Numbered from the stretch's first letter, positions 20,614-30,528 are shown. The stretch is 64,000 nucleotides of DNA from an uncultured Clostridia bacterium (GCA_947631925.1 CANRNE010000006.1:1-64000); one strand, 5' to 3'. Notes: a model not told the origin generated them from the letters alone. Translations and numbers: made by a program.

Positions 20614-21930
20614 ATGTTTGAAACAATCAAAAACGCGTTCAGGAATAAGGAAATCAGGAAAAAGCTCCTGATTACCCTCGGCATCCTGCTCGTGTTCCGC
20701 CTCGGGTGCTATATCCCCGTTCCCGGTCTCAACCGGGCGACGTTCGGGGACGCCATTCAGCAGAACGACTTTTTGCAGCTCATGAGCGGCATCACGGGCA
20801 ACGCGCTCGCCAACGGCACGCTGTTCGCCCTCGGTATCGGACCGTACATCAACGCGTCCATTATCATCCAGCTGCTCACGGTCGGAATTCCCTACCTCGA
20901 AAGACTGTCCAAGGAAGGGGAAGAGGGCAGGAAGAAGATTACCTTCTTCACGCGCATCCTCACCATCATCCTTGCCGTCGTCCAGTCCATCGGCATCATC
21001 GTCAACTTCGCGAATTCGAGCGGCTCCATCAACACGAGCCTGTTCTTCAACAGCACTTGGTTTGCGGGGATTTTCATGACGATTGCCTACACGGCGGGCG
21101 CCATGCTCGTCATGTGGCTGGGTGAGCGCATCACCGACTACGGCGTCGGCAACGGGATTTCGCTGATTATCTTCATCGGTATCCTCTCGACGGGCGGTCT
21201 CTCCATTCTGACCGAGCTCGAAGGCCTTGCGACGCCGCAATATGCACAGCATCTCCTCTCGCTCGGAATCTTCGTGGCGCTCACCGTCATCCTGTTCTTC
21301 GGCATCGTCTATGTCGACCTCGCCGAGCGCAGGATTCCCGTGCAGTACGCCAAGCAGGTACGCGGCACCAAGATGTACGGCGGACAGAGCTCCGTCATCC
21401 CGATGAAGATTACGGGAAGCGGCGTCATGCCCCTCATCTTTGCGTTCGCCATCCTGTCCTTCCCGTCCATGATTATCAGCCTGTTCTGGCCGGGCTCCAC
21501 GGCACAGCAGAACCTCGCCATCTGGTTCTCCGGTTCCTCGCCCGAGTGGTACGGAAGAGTCATCTACGCCGTCGTCATGTGTGTCCTCATCTTCGCATTC
21601 GCATTCTTCTATGCACAGATTGAGTTCAATCCCGACGACGTCGCAAAGCAGATTCAGAGCAACGGCGGCTTTATTCAGGGCTACCGTCCCGGCAAACCCA
21701 CGGCGCAGTATCTCAAGAAAATCAACAAGAGAATCACGCTCTTTGGGGCCATCTTCCTGACGCTCGTCGCGTTCGTCCCGTCCGTCGCCTTCAGCTGGAC
21801 GGGCAGCCAGAGCCTCGTCAACGTCTTCTCGACGACAGGTATCCTCATCGTGGTCGAAGTTGCGCTGGAGTTCGATAAGCAGTTGCAGTCGCAGATTATG
21901 ATGAAAACCTATAAGGGCTTTTTGAAATAA
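20614..21930 (+). CDS. secY: Preprotein translocase subunit SecY
   Basis: 10-TM SecY sequence; after rplO. Confidence 0.97.
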   Translation: MFETIKNAFRNKEIRKKLLITLGILLVFRLGCYIPVPGLNRATFGDAIQQNDFLQLMSGITGNALANGTLFALGIGPYINASIIIQLLTVGIPYLERLSKEGEEGRKKITFFTRILTIILAVVQSIGIIVNFANSSGSINTSLFFNSTWFAGIFMTIAYTAGAMLVMWLGERITDYGVGNGISLIIFIGILSTGGLSILTELEGLATPQYAQHLLSLGIFVALTVILFFGIVYVDLAERRIPVQYAKQVRGTKMYGGQSSVIPMKITGSGVMPLIFAFAILSFPSMIISLFWPGSTAQQNLAIWFSGSSPEWYGRVIYAVVMCVLIFAFAFFYAQIEFNPDDVAKQIQSNGGFIQGYRPGKPTAQYLKKINKRITLFGAIFLTLVAFVPSVAFSWTGSQSLVNVFSTTGILIVVEVALEFDKQLQSQIMMKTYKGFLK

Positions 21931-22066
21931 TCAAGCGAACTGCGTATAGACGTCGCAATGCTATGTCACGCTTGCGTTTTCCTCGGTCACGTACGGCTTA
22001 GTACGCTCCCTTCGGAAAGCCGCGCGTTCCTTGCCTTGCTTGTCTCTGCGCAGTTTGACGGAAACG
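21931..22066 (+). repeat. Intergenic repeat family 2, copy 1
   Basis: 136 bp near-identical to 22156-22291. Confidence 0.9.
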
Positions 22067-22073
22067 ATCACTT

Positions 22074-22110
22074 GACGCCCACGGCGGAAGTGAATTCCGC
22101 CTAAGGCAAG
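22074..22110 (+). repeat. 37-bp short repeat containing GGCGGAA-gtgaa-TTCCGCC hairpin
   Basis: GACGCCCACGGCGGAAGTGAATTCCGCCTAAGGCAAG, identical to 32196-32232. Confidence 0.9.
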
Positions 22111-22155
22111 AAATCAGAACGAGATTTCTCACCCCGCGTGGGGGTTCGAAATTTT

Positions 22156-22291
22156 TCAAGCGAACTGCGTATAGACGTCGCAATGCTATGTCACGCTTGC
22201 GTTTTCCTCGGTCACGTATGGCTTAGTACGCTCCCTTCGGAAAGCCGCTCGTTCCTTGCCTTGCTTGTCTCTGCGCAGTTTGACGGAAACG
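22156..22291 (+). repeat. Intergenic repeat family 2, copy 2
   Basis: Direct repeat of 21931-22066, offset 225 bp. Confidence 0.9.
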
Positions 22292-22360
22292 TGTCGCTTT
22301 TTCAAGCGAACCGCGCAGTTTGACGGAACCGATTGCTTGACACCCAAAGAGAGGTTTTGT

Positions 22361-22990
22361 ATGAATTTAATTCTGCTTGGCGCTCCGGGCGCAGGCAAGG
22401 GGACACAGGCGACGAAAATCGCCGAACGGTACGGTCTCGTCCACATTTCCACGGGCGACATCTTCCGTGCCAACATCAAGAACGGCACGCCCATCGGCAA
22501 GCTCGCCAAGTCGTACACCGACCGCGGCGAGCTCGTTCCCGACGAGGTGACTTGCGACATCGTCAAAGACAGGCTGACATGGGAGGACTGCAAGAAGGGC
22601 TACCTGCTCGACGGCTTCCCCCGCAACCTCTTTCAGGCGGAGGCGCTCGACACCTTTGCCAAGATTGACGGCGTCGTCAACATCAACATCGATCAGGCGC
22701 TCCTTTTGGACCGTCTCTGCGGCAGAAGAGTGTGTAGGGAATGCGGCGAGAGCTATCACGTCTCCACGCTCGGCGGCAGGACGACCTGTGCCCGCTGCGG
22801 GGGGGAGCTGTACCAGCGCAAGGATGACAATCCCGAAACGGTCGCAGCCCGCCTCGAAGTGTACAACGCACAGACCGCGCCTCTCATCGACTACTACACC
22901 AAAAAGGGCATCATTCTCAACGTCACAGGCACGGAGGCGCCCGCCGATGTGCTCTTCGAGGACGTGAAGAAGTTGCTCGACCTTCTCTGA
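22361..22990 (+). CDS. adk: Adenylate kinase (zinc-type LID)
   Basis: MNLILLGAPGAGKGTQATKIAERYGLVHISTGD; C..C...C..C LID. Confidence 0.97.
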   Translation: MNLILLGAPGAGKGTQATKIAERYGLVHISTGDIFRANIKNGTPIGKLAKSYTDRGELVPDEVTCDIVKDRLTWEDCKKGYLLDGFPRNLFQAEALDTFAKIDGVVNINIDQALLLDRLCGRRVCRECGESYHVSTLGGRTTCARCGGELYQRKDDNPETVAARLEVYNAQTAPLIDYYTKKGIILNVTGTEAPADVLFEDVKKLLDLL

Positions 22991-22991
22991 G

Positions 22992-23735
22992 ATGATTTCC
23001 GTCAAGACTCAAGGGGAAATTGACCTCATGCGCGAGCCGTGCGCCATCGTCCGCGACTGCCTCGCATTCGTGGGGGAGCGCATCGGCGCGGGCATGACGA
23101 CGAAGGAGGTGGACACGCTCGTCGAGAAATTCATCCGTGCGAGCGGCGCCACGCCGAGCTGCCTCGGCTACTGCGGCTATCCCGCATCCGCCTGCGTCTC
23201 CGTCAACGAAGTCGTCGTCCACGGCATTCCCGGGGACTATGTGCTCCGCGAAGGGGACATCGTCAGCGTAGACCTCTGCGCCTACAAGAACGGTTTTCAC
23301 GGCGACGGCGCGCGCACCTTCCGCATCGGAAGGGTGAGCCCCGAAAAGGACAAACTCGTGCGCGTCACCGAGGAGTGTTTCTTCAAGGGAATTGAAGGAC
23401 TCTCCGCGGGCACGCCGCTCTTCGACATCGGTTACCGCGTCCAGAAACATGCCGAGGCGAACGGATTTTCCGTCGTCCGCGCGTATACCGGGCACGGGAT
23501 TGGGCGAGAAATGCACGAGGACCCCACCGTTCCCAACCACGGACACCGCGGGACGGGCCCCCGCCTCCCCGCAGGCGCCGTCATCTGCATCGAGCCGATG
23601 ATTGCCGCAGGGAATTGGCGCGTCGCCACCCTCGACGACGGCTGGACCGCCGTCACCCTCGATAAGAAGCCCGCGGCGCACTACGAGAACACCGTCGTCA
23701 TCGGCGAGGACGGGGTCGAGATTCTGACTCTATAG
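22992..23735 (+). CDS. map: Type I methionine aminopeptidase
   Basis: MetAP motifs [43 protein letters not shown]. Confidence 0.96.
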   Translation: MISVKTQGEIDLMREPCAIVRDCLAFVGERIGAGMTTKEVDTLVEKFIRASGATPSCLGYCGYPASACVSVNEVVVHGIPGDYVLREGDIVSVDLCAYKNGFHGDGARTFRIGRVSPEKDKLVRVTEECFFKGIEGLSAGTPLFDIGYRVQKHAEANGFSVVRAYTGHGIGREMHEDPTVPNHGHRGTGPRLPAGAVICIEPMIAAGNWRVATLDDGWTAVTLDKKPAAHYENTVVIGEDGVEILTL

Positions 23736-23743
23736 GAGGAGAT

Positions 23744-23965
23744 ATGTCGAAGGACGACGTCATCGAAACAGAAGGCAGAGTGATAGAGGCTCTTCCCAAT
23801 GCCATGTTCAAAGTACGGCTCACCAACGGGCACGTCATCACGGCGTACATCTCGGGGAAGCTCCGCATGAACTATATCCGCATCATCGAAGGGGACGCAG
23901 TCAAGCTCGAAATGAGCCCCTACGACCTCACCAAGGGCCGCATTACTTGGAGAAGCAAAAACTAA
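23744..23965 (+). CDS. infA: Translation initiation factor IF-1
   Basis: [47 protein letters not shown]. Confidence 0.97.
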   Translation: MSKDDVIETEGRVIEALPNAMFKVRLTNGHVITAYISGKLRMNYIRIIEGDAVKLEMSPYDLTKGRITWRSKN

Positions 23966-24175
23966 TAGATTTCGGCGAAAATCTTTGCTACGCAAATCTT
24001 TTCGTCGAAGAAATAAGCGTTACTGCCTTAACGGGCTCGGTCTCTCGTTCGTTTCATCGGACAAGAAGCTCCGAGGTCGCAAATTGAGTGAAAAAGCAAA
24101 AAGCGTGGTTTTTGCTTTTTCCGTGAGAAGAATAGATTTCGGCGAAAATCTTTGCTACGCAAATCTTTTCGTCGA
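23965..24175 (+). repeat. Structured intergenic repeat family 1, copy F (about 1.25 tandem units, period 167 bp) between infA and rpmJ
   Basis: TTCGGCGAAAATCTTTGCTACGCAAATCTTTTCGTCGA at 23971 and again at 24138; right hairpin GAAAAAGCAAAAA-gcgtgg-TTTTTGCTTTTTC. Confidence 0.85.
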
Positions 24176-24239
24176 GCGGATGGGTGGCGGCGCAAGGAAA
24201 GCCGAGACGCAAAAACAACAAACAATTTGAGGTAACCAT

Positions 24240-24356
24240 ATGAAAGTCAGACCTTCTGTAAAACCCATGTGCGATAAGTGCAAAATCATCAAGAGAAACG
24301 GCAAAGTCATGGTGATTTGCTCGAAAAACAAGAGCCACAAACAGAGACAGGGCTGA
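24240..24356 (+). CDS. rpmJ: 50S ribosomal protein L36
   Basis: 38 aa [38 protein letters not shown]; not in the supplied ORF list. Confidence 0.97.
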   Translation: MKVRPSVKPMCDKCKIIKRNGKVMVICSKNKSHKQRQG

Positions 24357-24363
24357 AAAACAG

Positions 24364-24392
24364 TTGACAGCATCCCATCTTTATGGTATAAT
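24364..24392 (+). promoter_or_regulatory. Promoter of rpsM-rpsK-rpsD-rpoA-rplQ
   Basis: TTGACA-N17-TATAAT, perfect consensus. Confidence 0.85.
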
Positions 24393-24400
24393 TATCTTTG

Positions 24401-24580
24401 CGGCTTTTGGAGAAAAAGCCGTCAAAGCGCAGAAAACAAGCTGAATTTCCGCAAAAAATCGTTGCGGGAAGTCGGCTTATTCTGCGCTTAAATGCGAAAA
24501 TATTCCGCCCGCCGCGGCGCGCATTTTCCACTGTACGGCGCGGGGGAACGGCAGACATAGAATTTTACCTAATATTTCGG
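24401..24580 (+). promoter_or_regulatory. Structured 5' leader of the alpha operon
   Basis: CGGCTTTT/AAAAGCCG hairpin; GCGCAGAA...TTCTGCGC long imperfect stem (24427-24487); AAATGCG/CGCATTT stem. Confidence 0.55.
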
Positions 24581-24594
24581 AGGTTACAAAGTAC

Positions 24595-24963
24595 ATGGCA
24601 CGTATTGCCGGTGTGGATTTACCGAGAGAGAAGCGGGTCGAAATCGGACTCACCTATATCTACGGAATCGGGCTTGCAACGAGCAAGCAAATTCTTGCCG
24701 CGACGGGCATCAATCCCGACACCCGCGTCAAGGATCTCAACGAGACGGATGTCTCCAAACTCAGAGAATATATCGACCATCACCTGACGGTCGAGGGCGA
24801 ACTTCGCAGTCAAGTCAGCCTGAACATCAAGCGGCTCATGGAAATCGGCTGCTATCGCGGCGTGCGTCACAGAAAGGGTCTCCCCGTCCGCGGGCAGAGC
24901 ACGAAGCGCAACGCGAGGACGCGCAAGGGTCCCCGCCGCACCGTCGCGAACAAGAAGAAGTAA
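24595..24963 (+). CDS. rpsM: 30S ribosomal protein S13
   Basis: S13 sequence. Confidence 0.97.
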   Translation: MARIAGVDLPREKRVEIGLTYIYGIGLATSKQILAATGINPDTRVKDLNETDVSKLREYIDHHLTVEGELRSQVSLNIKRLMEIGCYRGVRHRKGLPVRGQSTKRNARTRKGPRRTVANKKK

Positions 24964-24975
24964 GGAGAGAGCGCA

Positions 24976-25374
24976 ATGGCACCCAACAAGAGAACGAATG
25001 CATCGCGTAAGCGGAAAGAACTCAAAAAGATAGACAAAGGGCAGGTGCACATCCAGTCCACCTTCAACAACACCCTCGTCACCTTCACGGATATGAGCGG
25101 AAACGCCATTTCGTGGTCGAGCGCGGGTTCCCTCGGGTTCAAGGGCTCGAGAAAGGGAACGCCGTTCGCCGCACAGATGGCGACGGAGACCGCGGCAAAG
25201 GCCGCCAAAGAGCACGGGCTTCGCTCCGTCGAAGTCTATGTCAAGGGCCCCGGCGCGGGCAGAGAATCCGCAATCCGCGCACTGGCTAATTGCGAACTCG
25301 AAGTCACGCTCATTTCCGACGTGTCTCCCATCGCGCACAACGGCTGCCGTCCGCCCAAGCGCAGAAGAGTATAA
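24976..25374 (+). CDS. rpsK: 30S ribosomal protein S11
   Basis: S11 sequence. Confidence 0.97.
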   Translation: MAPNKRTNASRKRKELKKIDKGQVHIQSTFNNTLVTFTDMSGNAISWSSAGSLGFKGSRKGTPFAAQMATETAAKAAKEHGLRSVEVYVKGPGAGRESAIRALANCELEVTLISDVSPIAHNGCRPPKRRRV

Positions 25375-25389
25375 GGAGGGGAGAAAACC

Positions 25390-26013
25390 ATGGCAGTATA
25401 CAGAGAAGCGAAATGCAAACTTTGCAGAAGAGAGGGCAACAAGCTCTTTCTGAAGGGCGATAAATGCTATCTGGACAAGTGTCCCTTCAACAAGCGTCCG
25501 CTCCCTCCCGGGCAGCACGGCGCAGGCAGAAAGAAGGTCTCCGAGTACGGACAGCAGCTCCGCGAGAAGCAGAAGACCAAGCGCATCTACGGCGTGCAGG
25601 AGGGGCAGTTCCGCCACTACTATGAAATCGCCGAGAACAAGAAGGGCATCACGGGCGAAAACATGCTCTCCCTTCTCGAGCGCCGTCTCGACAACGTCGT
25701 CTTCCGCATGGGCATCGGCGTGTCCCGCACGCAGGCGAGACAGCTCGTCAACCACGCACACCTCACCGTCAACGGCAGAACGGTCACCGTGCCTTCCTAC
25801 ATCGTGAAGGCGGGCGACGTCATCGCCGTCAAAGAGAACAGAAAAGACAATAAATTCTTCGAACAGGTCAAGACCTCCAAAGTCGGAAATCTTCCGAAGT
25901 GGTTGGAATTCGACCCCGAAAAACTTGAAGGAAAGGTATTGGCTCTCCCGACCAGAGAGGACGTCGACAGTCAGATTGCAGAGCACATGATCGTCGAGTT
26001 GTACTCCAAGTAA
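25390..26013 (+). CDS. rpsD: 30S ribosomal protein S4 (zinc-type)
   Basis: [24 protein letters not shown]4 domain. Confidence 0.96.
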   Translation: MAVYREAKCKLCRREGNKLFLKGDKCYLDKCPFNKRPLPPGQHGAGRKKVSEYGQQLREKQKTKRIYGVQEGQFRHYYEIAENKKGITGENMLSLLERRLDNVVFRMGIGVSRTQARQLVNHAHLTVNGRTVTVPSYIVKAGDVIAVKENRKDNKFFEQVKTSKVGNLPKWLEFDPEKLEGKVLALPTREDVDSQIAEHMIVELYSK

Positions 26014-26035
26014 TATCATATAAGGAGGTAATTAT

Positions 26036-26989
26036 ATGATCGAAATGGATATGCCCAAGATTGAGGTGACGGAAAACGAGGACAAGAGCTATGCGAAAGT
26101 CGTCGTCGAACCCCTCGAAAAGGGCTTCGGACTTACGATCGGAAACTGTTTGAGAAGAATCCTCCTGTCCGCCCTCCCCGGCGCCGCCGTGCAGGGAATC
26201 CGTTTTACAGACGGAACGGTCAAGCATGAGTTTTGTGCGATTCCCGGCGTCAAAGAGGACGTCACCGAAATCATCCTCAACCTCAAATTGCTTGCAATCA
26301 AGACAAAGATTACGGACAGGGACTACACCAAGACCCTGCGCCTCGTCAAAGAGGGGCCCGCGCACGTGACCGCCGCGGACATCTCGCAGGACGCCGAGGT
26401 GGAGATTATCAACGCCGACCAGTACATCTGCACCATCGATGAGGGCGGCAAAATCGATATGGAAGTCACCATCGGGCGCGGCAGGGGATATCACCCCGCC
26501 AAGGACAACAAACAGCCCCAGATTGACTACATTCCCATCGATTCCATCTACACGCCCGTCAAGAAAGTCAACTACAACGTCGAGCCCGCCCGCGTCGGGC
26601 AGAACATCGACTTCGACCGCCTCACCATCGAGGTCTGGACGGACGGCACCTTCTCGGGGAAGGAGATTATCTCCCTCGCCGCGAAGATTATGCAGGACCA
26701 CATCAACCTGTTCGTCAACCTGTCGGATACCATCAAGGACATGGATATCCTCGTCAAGACGGACGACGACAAGCAACAGCAAATTCTCTCCATGAAAATT
26801 GAGGATATGGACTTCTCCGTCCGTTCCTACAACTGCCTGAAGAGAGCGAACATTCACACCGTGGAAGACCTCATCAGAAAGACGGAAGAGGACATGCTCA
26901 AGGTGAGAAACCTCGGCAAGAAGTCCCTCGACGAAGTCATTCAGAAGCTGGAAGCTTACGGCCTTTCACTCGAAAAAAAGGAGGATTAA
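26036..26989 (+). CDS. rpoA: RNA polymerase alpha subunit
   Basis: RpoA N-terminal domain and C-terminal helix-hairpin domain. Confidence 0.97.
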   Translation: MIEMDMPKIEVTENEDKSYAKVVVEPLEKGFGLTIGNCLRRILLSALPGAAVQGIRFTDGTVKHEFCAIPGVKEDVTEIILNLKLLAIKTKITDRDYTKTLRLVKEGPAHVTAADISQDAEVEIINADQYICTIDEGGKIDMEVTIGRGRGYHPAKDNKQPQIDYIPIDSIYTPVKKVNYNVEPARVGQNIDFDRLTIEVWTDGTFSGKEIISLAAKIMQDHINLFVNLSDTIKDMDILVKTDDDKQQQILSMKIEDMDFSVRSYNCLKRANIHTVEDLIRKTEEDMLKVRNLGKKSLDEVIQKLEAYGLSLEKKED

Positions 26990-26992
26990 ATC

Positions 26993-27499
26993 ATGCCGGG
27001 TAAATTGGGCAGACCTACAAAGGAGAGACTTGCCATTCTCCGCAATCAGGCTTCACAGCTCCTGTGGTACGGGAGACTCAAGACGACTGCGCCGCGCGCC
27101 AAGGAGCTTCAGCCCTATGTCGAAAAGCTGATCACCAAGGCAATTAACACCTATGAGGACGTCGAGGAAATCGAGGTCGTCGCCAAGGACAAGAAGGGCA
27201 AGGAAGTCAAGACCAAGTCGTATAAGGACGGGCCGAAGAAGCTCGCCGCCCGCCGCGCCATCATGGCGAAGACGTACGACTTGCAGGAGATTAAGCGCTT
27301 CGACGAGAAGAAGAGCGACTATAAGAAGCGCGTCGGCAAGGTACAGCATCCGCTCATGGAGAAGCTGTTCAACGAAATCGCTCCCAAATATGCGGAGCGC
27401 AAGGAAGAGCTCGGTCAGGGCGGCGGATACACGAGAATTTATCTTCTCGGCGAGCGCCGCGGCGACGGGGCGGAAGAAGCCATCATCGAATTGGTATAA
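26993..27499 (+). CDS. rplQ: 50S ribosomal protein L17 with internal insertion
   Basis: L17 ends (KLGRPTKERLAILRNQ...GGYTRIYLLGERRGDGAEEAIIELV) with extra residues in the middle. Confidence 0.94.
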   Translation: MPGKLGRPTKERLAILRNQASQLLWYGRLKTTAPRAKELQPYVEKLITKAINTYEDVEEIEVVAKDKKGKEVKTKSYKDGPKKLAARRAIMAKTYDLQEIKRFDEKKSDYKKRVGKVQHPLMEKLFNEIAPKYAERKEELGQGGGYTRIYLLGERRGDGAEEAIIELV

Positions 27500-27513
27500 C
27501 GGATTGGCATCAC

Positions 27514-27545
27514 AAAATCCGCGGCATTTGCCGCGGATTTTTGTT
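27514..27545 (+). terminator. Intrinsic terminator after rplQ
   Basis: AAATCCGCGGCA-tt-TGCCGCGGATTTTTGTTTT. Confidence 0.9.
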
Positions 27546-27614
27546 TTGTTCTCACTTGTCATTCCGGCCAAGCCGCGAAGCGGCGCGTGGAGCTTGCCCC
27601 CTCGGCAGCGTCGT

Positions 27615-27671
27615 CTGTGCGCGCGGACATATGCGGCGCGGGGCATCTGCCGCATATGTCCGCGCGCACAG
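27615..27671. repeat. Perfect 23-bp inverted repeat with 11-nt loop
   Basis: CTGTGCGCGCGGACATATGCGGC-gcggggcatct-GCCGCATATGTCCGCGCGCACAG. Confidence 0.95.
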
Positions 27672-27764
27672 GGGAGTCGAACCCCCCGAAGAAGTGCTAT
27701 CTGCCGCATCTGTCGCATATGTGGCGTCCCGCATAAAAAATTTTCGGAAATTTTCGCGGGATTC

Positions 27765-27793
27765 TTGATAATTTTCCCCAAACGTGGTATAAC
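27765..27793 (+). promoter_or_regulatory. Promoter of fucO
   Basis: TTGATA-N17-TATAAC. Confidence 0.65.
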
Positions 27794-27824
27794 ATAATCG
27801 AAAGAAATCAAGGAGATTTTGGTT

Positions 27825-28970
27825 ATGGCAAGAATTGTTCTCAATGAAACGAGTTATCACGGCGCCGGCTGCGTCAACGAACTTGCGGGCGAAATTTCCC
27901 GCCGCGGCTTTGCAAAGGTCTTCCTCTGCTCCGACCCCGGGCTGCTCACCTGCGGCGTCACGGACAAGGTGACGAAGGTTCTGGAGAGCGCCCGCATTCC
28001 CTACGCCGTCTATTCGGGCATCAAGCCCAATCCCACCATCGAAAACGTGCAGGAGGGCGTGGCGGCCTTCCGTGAAAGCGGTGCGGACTGCATCGTCGCC
28101 GTTGGAGGGGGCTCTTCCATCGACACGGCGAAGGCAATCGGCATCATCGCCGCCAACCCCGAATTTGCCGATGTCCGCTCCCTCGAGGGCGTCGCGCCCA
28201 CCAAGCGCCCCTGCGTGCCCCTCATTGCCATTCCCACGACTGCGGGAACGGCCGCCGAGGTGACAATCAACTACGTCATCACGGACGTGGAGAAGCGCCG
28301 CAAATTCGTCTGCGTGGATGTCCATGACATTCCCGTCGTCGCCATTGTGGACAGCGACCTCATGAGCAGCATGCCCGCGTCCCTCACCGCCGCGACGGGC
28401 ATGGACGCCCTCACCCATGCCATCGAGGGGTACATCACCAAGGCCGCATGGGAGATGACGGACATGTTCCACCTCAAGGCGATTGAAATTATCTCCCGCT
28501 CTCTGCGCGCCGCCGTGAAGGGCGACAAGGCGGGGAGAGAGGGCATGGCGCTCGGGCAGTACATCGCGGGGATGGGATTCTCCAACGTCGGGCTCGGCAT
28601 CGTCCATTCGATGGCGCACGCCCTCGGCGCCGTCTATGACACCCCGCACGGCGTGGCAAACGCCATTCTTCTGCCCACCGTCATGGAGTACAACGCCGAC
28701 GCTACGGGCGAAAAATACCGCGATATCGCCCGCGCCATGGGTGTCGAGGGCGTAGACGGCATGACCCTCGAAGAGGCGAGAAGGGCCGCCTGTGACGCCG
28801 TGAGAGCGCTCGCCGCCGACGTCGGCATTCCCAAGAACCTCAAGGGCATTGCAAGGGAGGAGGACATTCCCTTCCTCGCCGAGAGTGCGATGGCGGACGC
28901 CTGCCGTCCCGGCAACCCCAAAGACCCGACGCTCGCCGACATCGTCTCCCTCTACAAAAAACTGCTGTAA
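27825..28970 (+). CDS. fucO: Lactaldehyde reductase / iron-containing alcohol dehydrogenase
   Basis: FucO-like: NNPEFADVRSLEG, IPTTAGTAAEVTINYVITD, EKRRKFVCVDVHDIP, ATGMDALTHAIEGYIT, HGVANAILLP. Confidence 0.9.
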   Translation: MARIVLNETSYHGAGCVNELAGEISRRGFAKVFLCSDPGLLTCGVTDKVTKVLESARIPYAVYSGIKPNPTIENVQEGVAAFRESGADCIVAVGGGSSIDTAKAIGIIAANPEFADVRSLEGVAPTKRPCVPLIAIPTTAGTAAEVTINYVITDVEKRRKFVCVDVHDIPVVAIVDSDLMSSMPASLTAATGMDALTHAIEGYITKAAWEMTDMFHLKAIEIISRSLRAAVKGDKAGREGMALGQYIAGMGFSNVGLGIVHSMAHALGAVYDTPHGVANAILLPTVMEYNADATGEKYRDIARAMGVEGVDGMTLEEARRAACDAVRALAADVGIPKNLKGIAREEDIPFLAESAMADACRPGNPKDPTLADIVSLYKKLL

Positions 28971-29065
28971 CGCGCCCGCCCGCGGGGGACGGGGAAAATC
29001 GATTGCATTTCCGCCGCGGATATGGTATAATGCAAGGGAAATCAACCGAGAAGTGAGGAACCATC

Positions 29066-30463
29066 ATGGCAAAAAAGAACAGTCAAACAAAAAAGCTCTC
29101 CGAGGAGCTCTTCTACAAGAAAGTCAACTACTTCGAACAGGCGTCGGACAGTGAAAAGAAGCAAATTTTCGCGTATGCAGACGGCTATAAGGCCTTTCTC
29201 GACGCCGCCAAGACGGAGCGCGAGGCGTGCGACACGGCGGTCGAACTGGCGCGCAAGGCGGGCTTTACGGAGTATGAATTCGGCGACGCCCTCAAGGCGG
29301 GGGACAAGAGATACTTCATAAACCGCGGCAAGTCCGTCGTCGTGTTCCGCATCGGGACGGAGAATGTCGAGGAGGACGGCCTGCGCATCATCGCCTCCCA
29401 CATCGACGCGCCCCGCATCGACATCAAACAGAACCCCCTCTATGAAGAGGGCGGCATGGCCTTTCTCAAGACGCATTACTACGGCGGAATCAAGAAATAC
29501 CAGTGGACGGCAATCCCGCTCGCCCTGCACGGCGTCGTCGTGCGCAAGGACGGCACCAAGGTTTCGCTCTGCGTCGGAGAGGGGGAGGACGACCCCGTCT
29601 TCTACATCAACGACCTGCTTCCCCACCTCGGGGCAGACCAGATGGCGGGCAAGGCGGGCAAGATTATCGAGGGCGAACAGCTCAACGTCGTCGTGGGCGG
29701 ACTTCCCCATGCGGAGGACGTCTCCGACAAGATAAAGCTCACCGTGCTCTCCATTCTGCACGAGAAATACGGCATGTGCGAGGAGGACTTCCTCTCCGCA
29801 GAACTCTCCGCCGTTCCCGCCTTCAAGGCCCGCGACGTCGGCTTTGACCGCGCCCTCATCGGCGCCTACGGGCACGACGACAGGGTGTGCGCCTATCCCG
29901 CCCTCACGGCAGTTCTCGACGCGGAGAGCAGACACACCGTGCTCGCCATGCTCGTCGACAAGGAGGAAATCGGCAGCGAGGGGACGACGGGCATTCAATG
30001 CAAGGTCTATGAGGACCTCATGGAGGAAATTTCGCTCGCGCTCGGCGCCAACTTCCGCAAGGTGCGCAGCCGCTCCAAGTGCCTCTCCTCCGATGTCACC
30101 GCGGCGTTCGACCCCAACTTTGCGGGCGTGTATGAGAAGATGAACAGCGCCATTCTCTCCTGCGGGACGGCGATGTGCAAGTTCACGGGCTCGCGCGGCA
30201 AGAGCGGCTCCAACGACGCCAATGCGGAATTCGTCGGGGAAGTGCGCAAGGCATTCGCGGAGGGCGGCGTCGTCTGGCAGACCGCCGAACTCGGCAAGGT
30301 GGACATCGGGGGCGGCGGCACCGTCGCAAAATTCATCGCCGACCTCAACATCGACACGGTGGACCTCGGCGTGCCCGTCATCTCCATGCACGCGCCTTGG
30401 GAGGTCATCTCCAAAGCCGACCTGTACAGCAACTACAAGGCCTTCCTCGCCTTCATGAAGTAA
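29066..30463 (+). CDS. M18 family aminopeptidase
   Basis: IIASHIDAPRIDIKQNPLYEEGGMAFLKTHYYGGIKKYQW; M18 metal-binding region. Confidence 0.92.
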   Translation: MAKKNSQTKKLSEELFYKKVNYFEQASDSEKKQIFAYADGYKAFLDAAKTEREACDTAVELARKAGFTEYEFGDALKAGDKRYFINRGKSVVVFRIGTENVEEDGLRIIASHIDAPRIDIKQNPLYEEGGMAFLKTHYYGGIKKYQWTAIPLALHGVVVRKDGTKVSLCVGEGEDDPVFYINDLLPHLGADQMAGKAGKIIEGEQLNVVVGGLPHAEDVSDKIKLTVLSILHEKYGMCEEDFLSAELSAVPAFKARDVGFDRALIGAYGHDDRVCAYPALTAVLDAESRHTVLAMLVDKEEIGSEGTTGIQCKVYEDLMEEISLALGANFRKVRSRSKCLSSDVTAAFDPNFAGVYEKMNSAILSCGTAMCKFTGSRGKSGSNDANAEFVGEVRKAFAEGGVVWQTAELGKVDIGGGGTVAKFIADLNIDTVDLGVPVISMHAPWEVISKADLYSNYKAFLAFMK

Positions 30464-30528
30464 AATATGGGCGAAAACGAGGGCACCATGTCCGAAGTCT
30501 GACGCAAAAATCAACGGAAATAAGCAAG

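Noticed and set aside
21998-22593. Minus-strand ORFs across the family-2 repeats (for example ...KPYVTEENASVT)
   Set aside because: Peptides follow the duplicated noncoding repeat and run antisense into adk; no RBS or motif.
26993-27499. L17 insertion as a novel feature
   Set aside because: Extended L17 proteins with similar central insertions are known to me from other Clostridia, so not treated as new.
27552-29045. 497-aa minus-strand ORF
   Set aside because: Antisense shadow of fucO; no family features.
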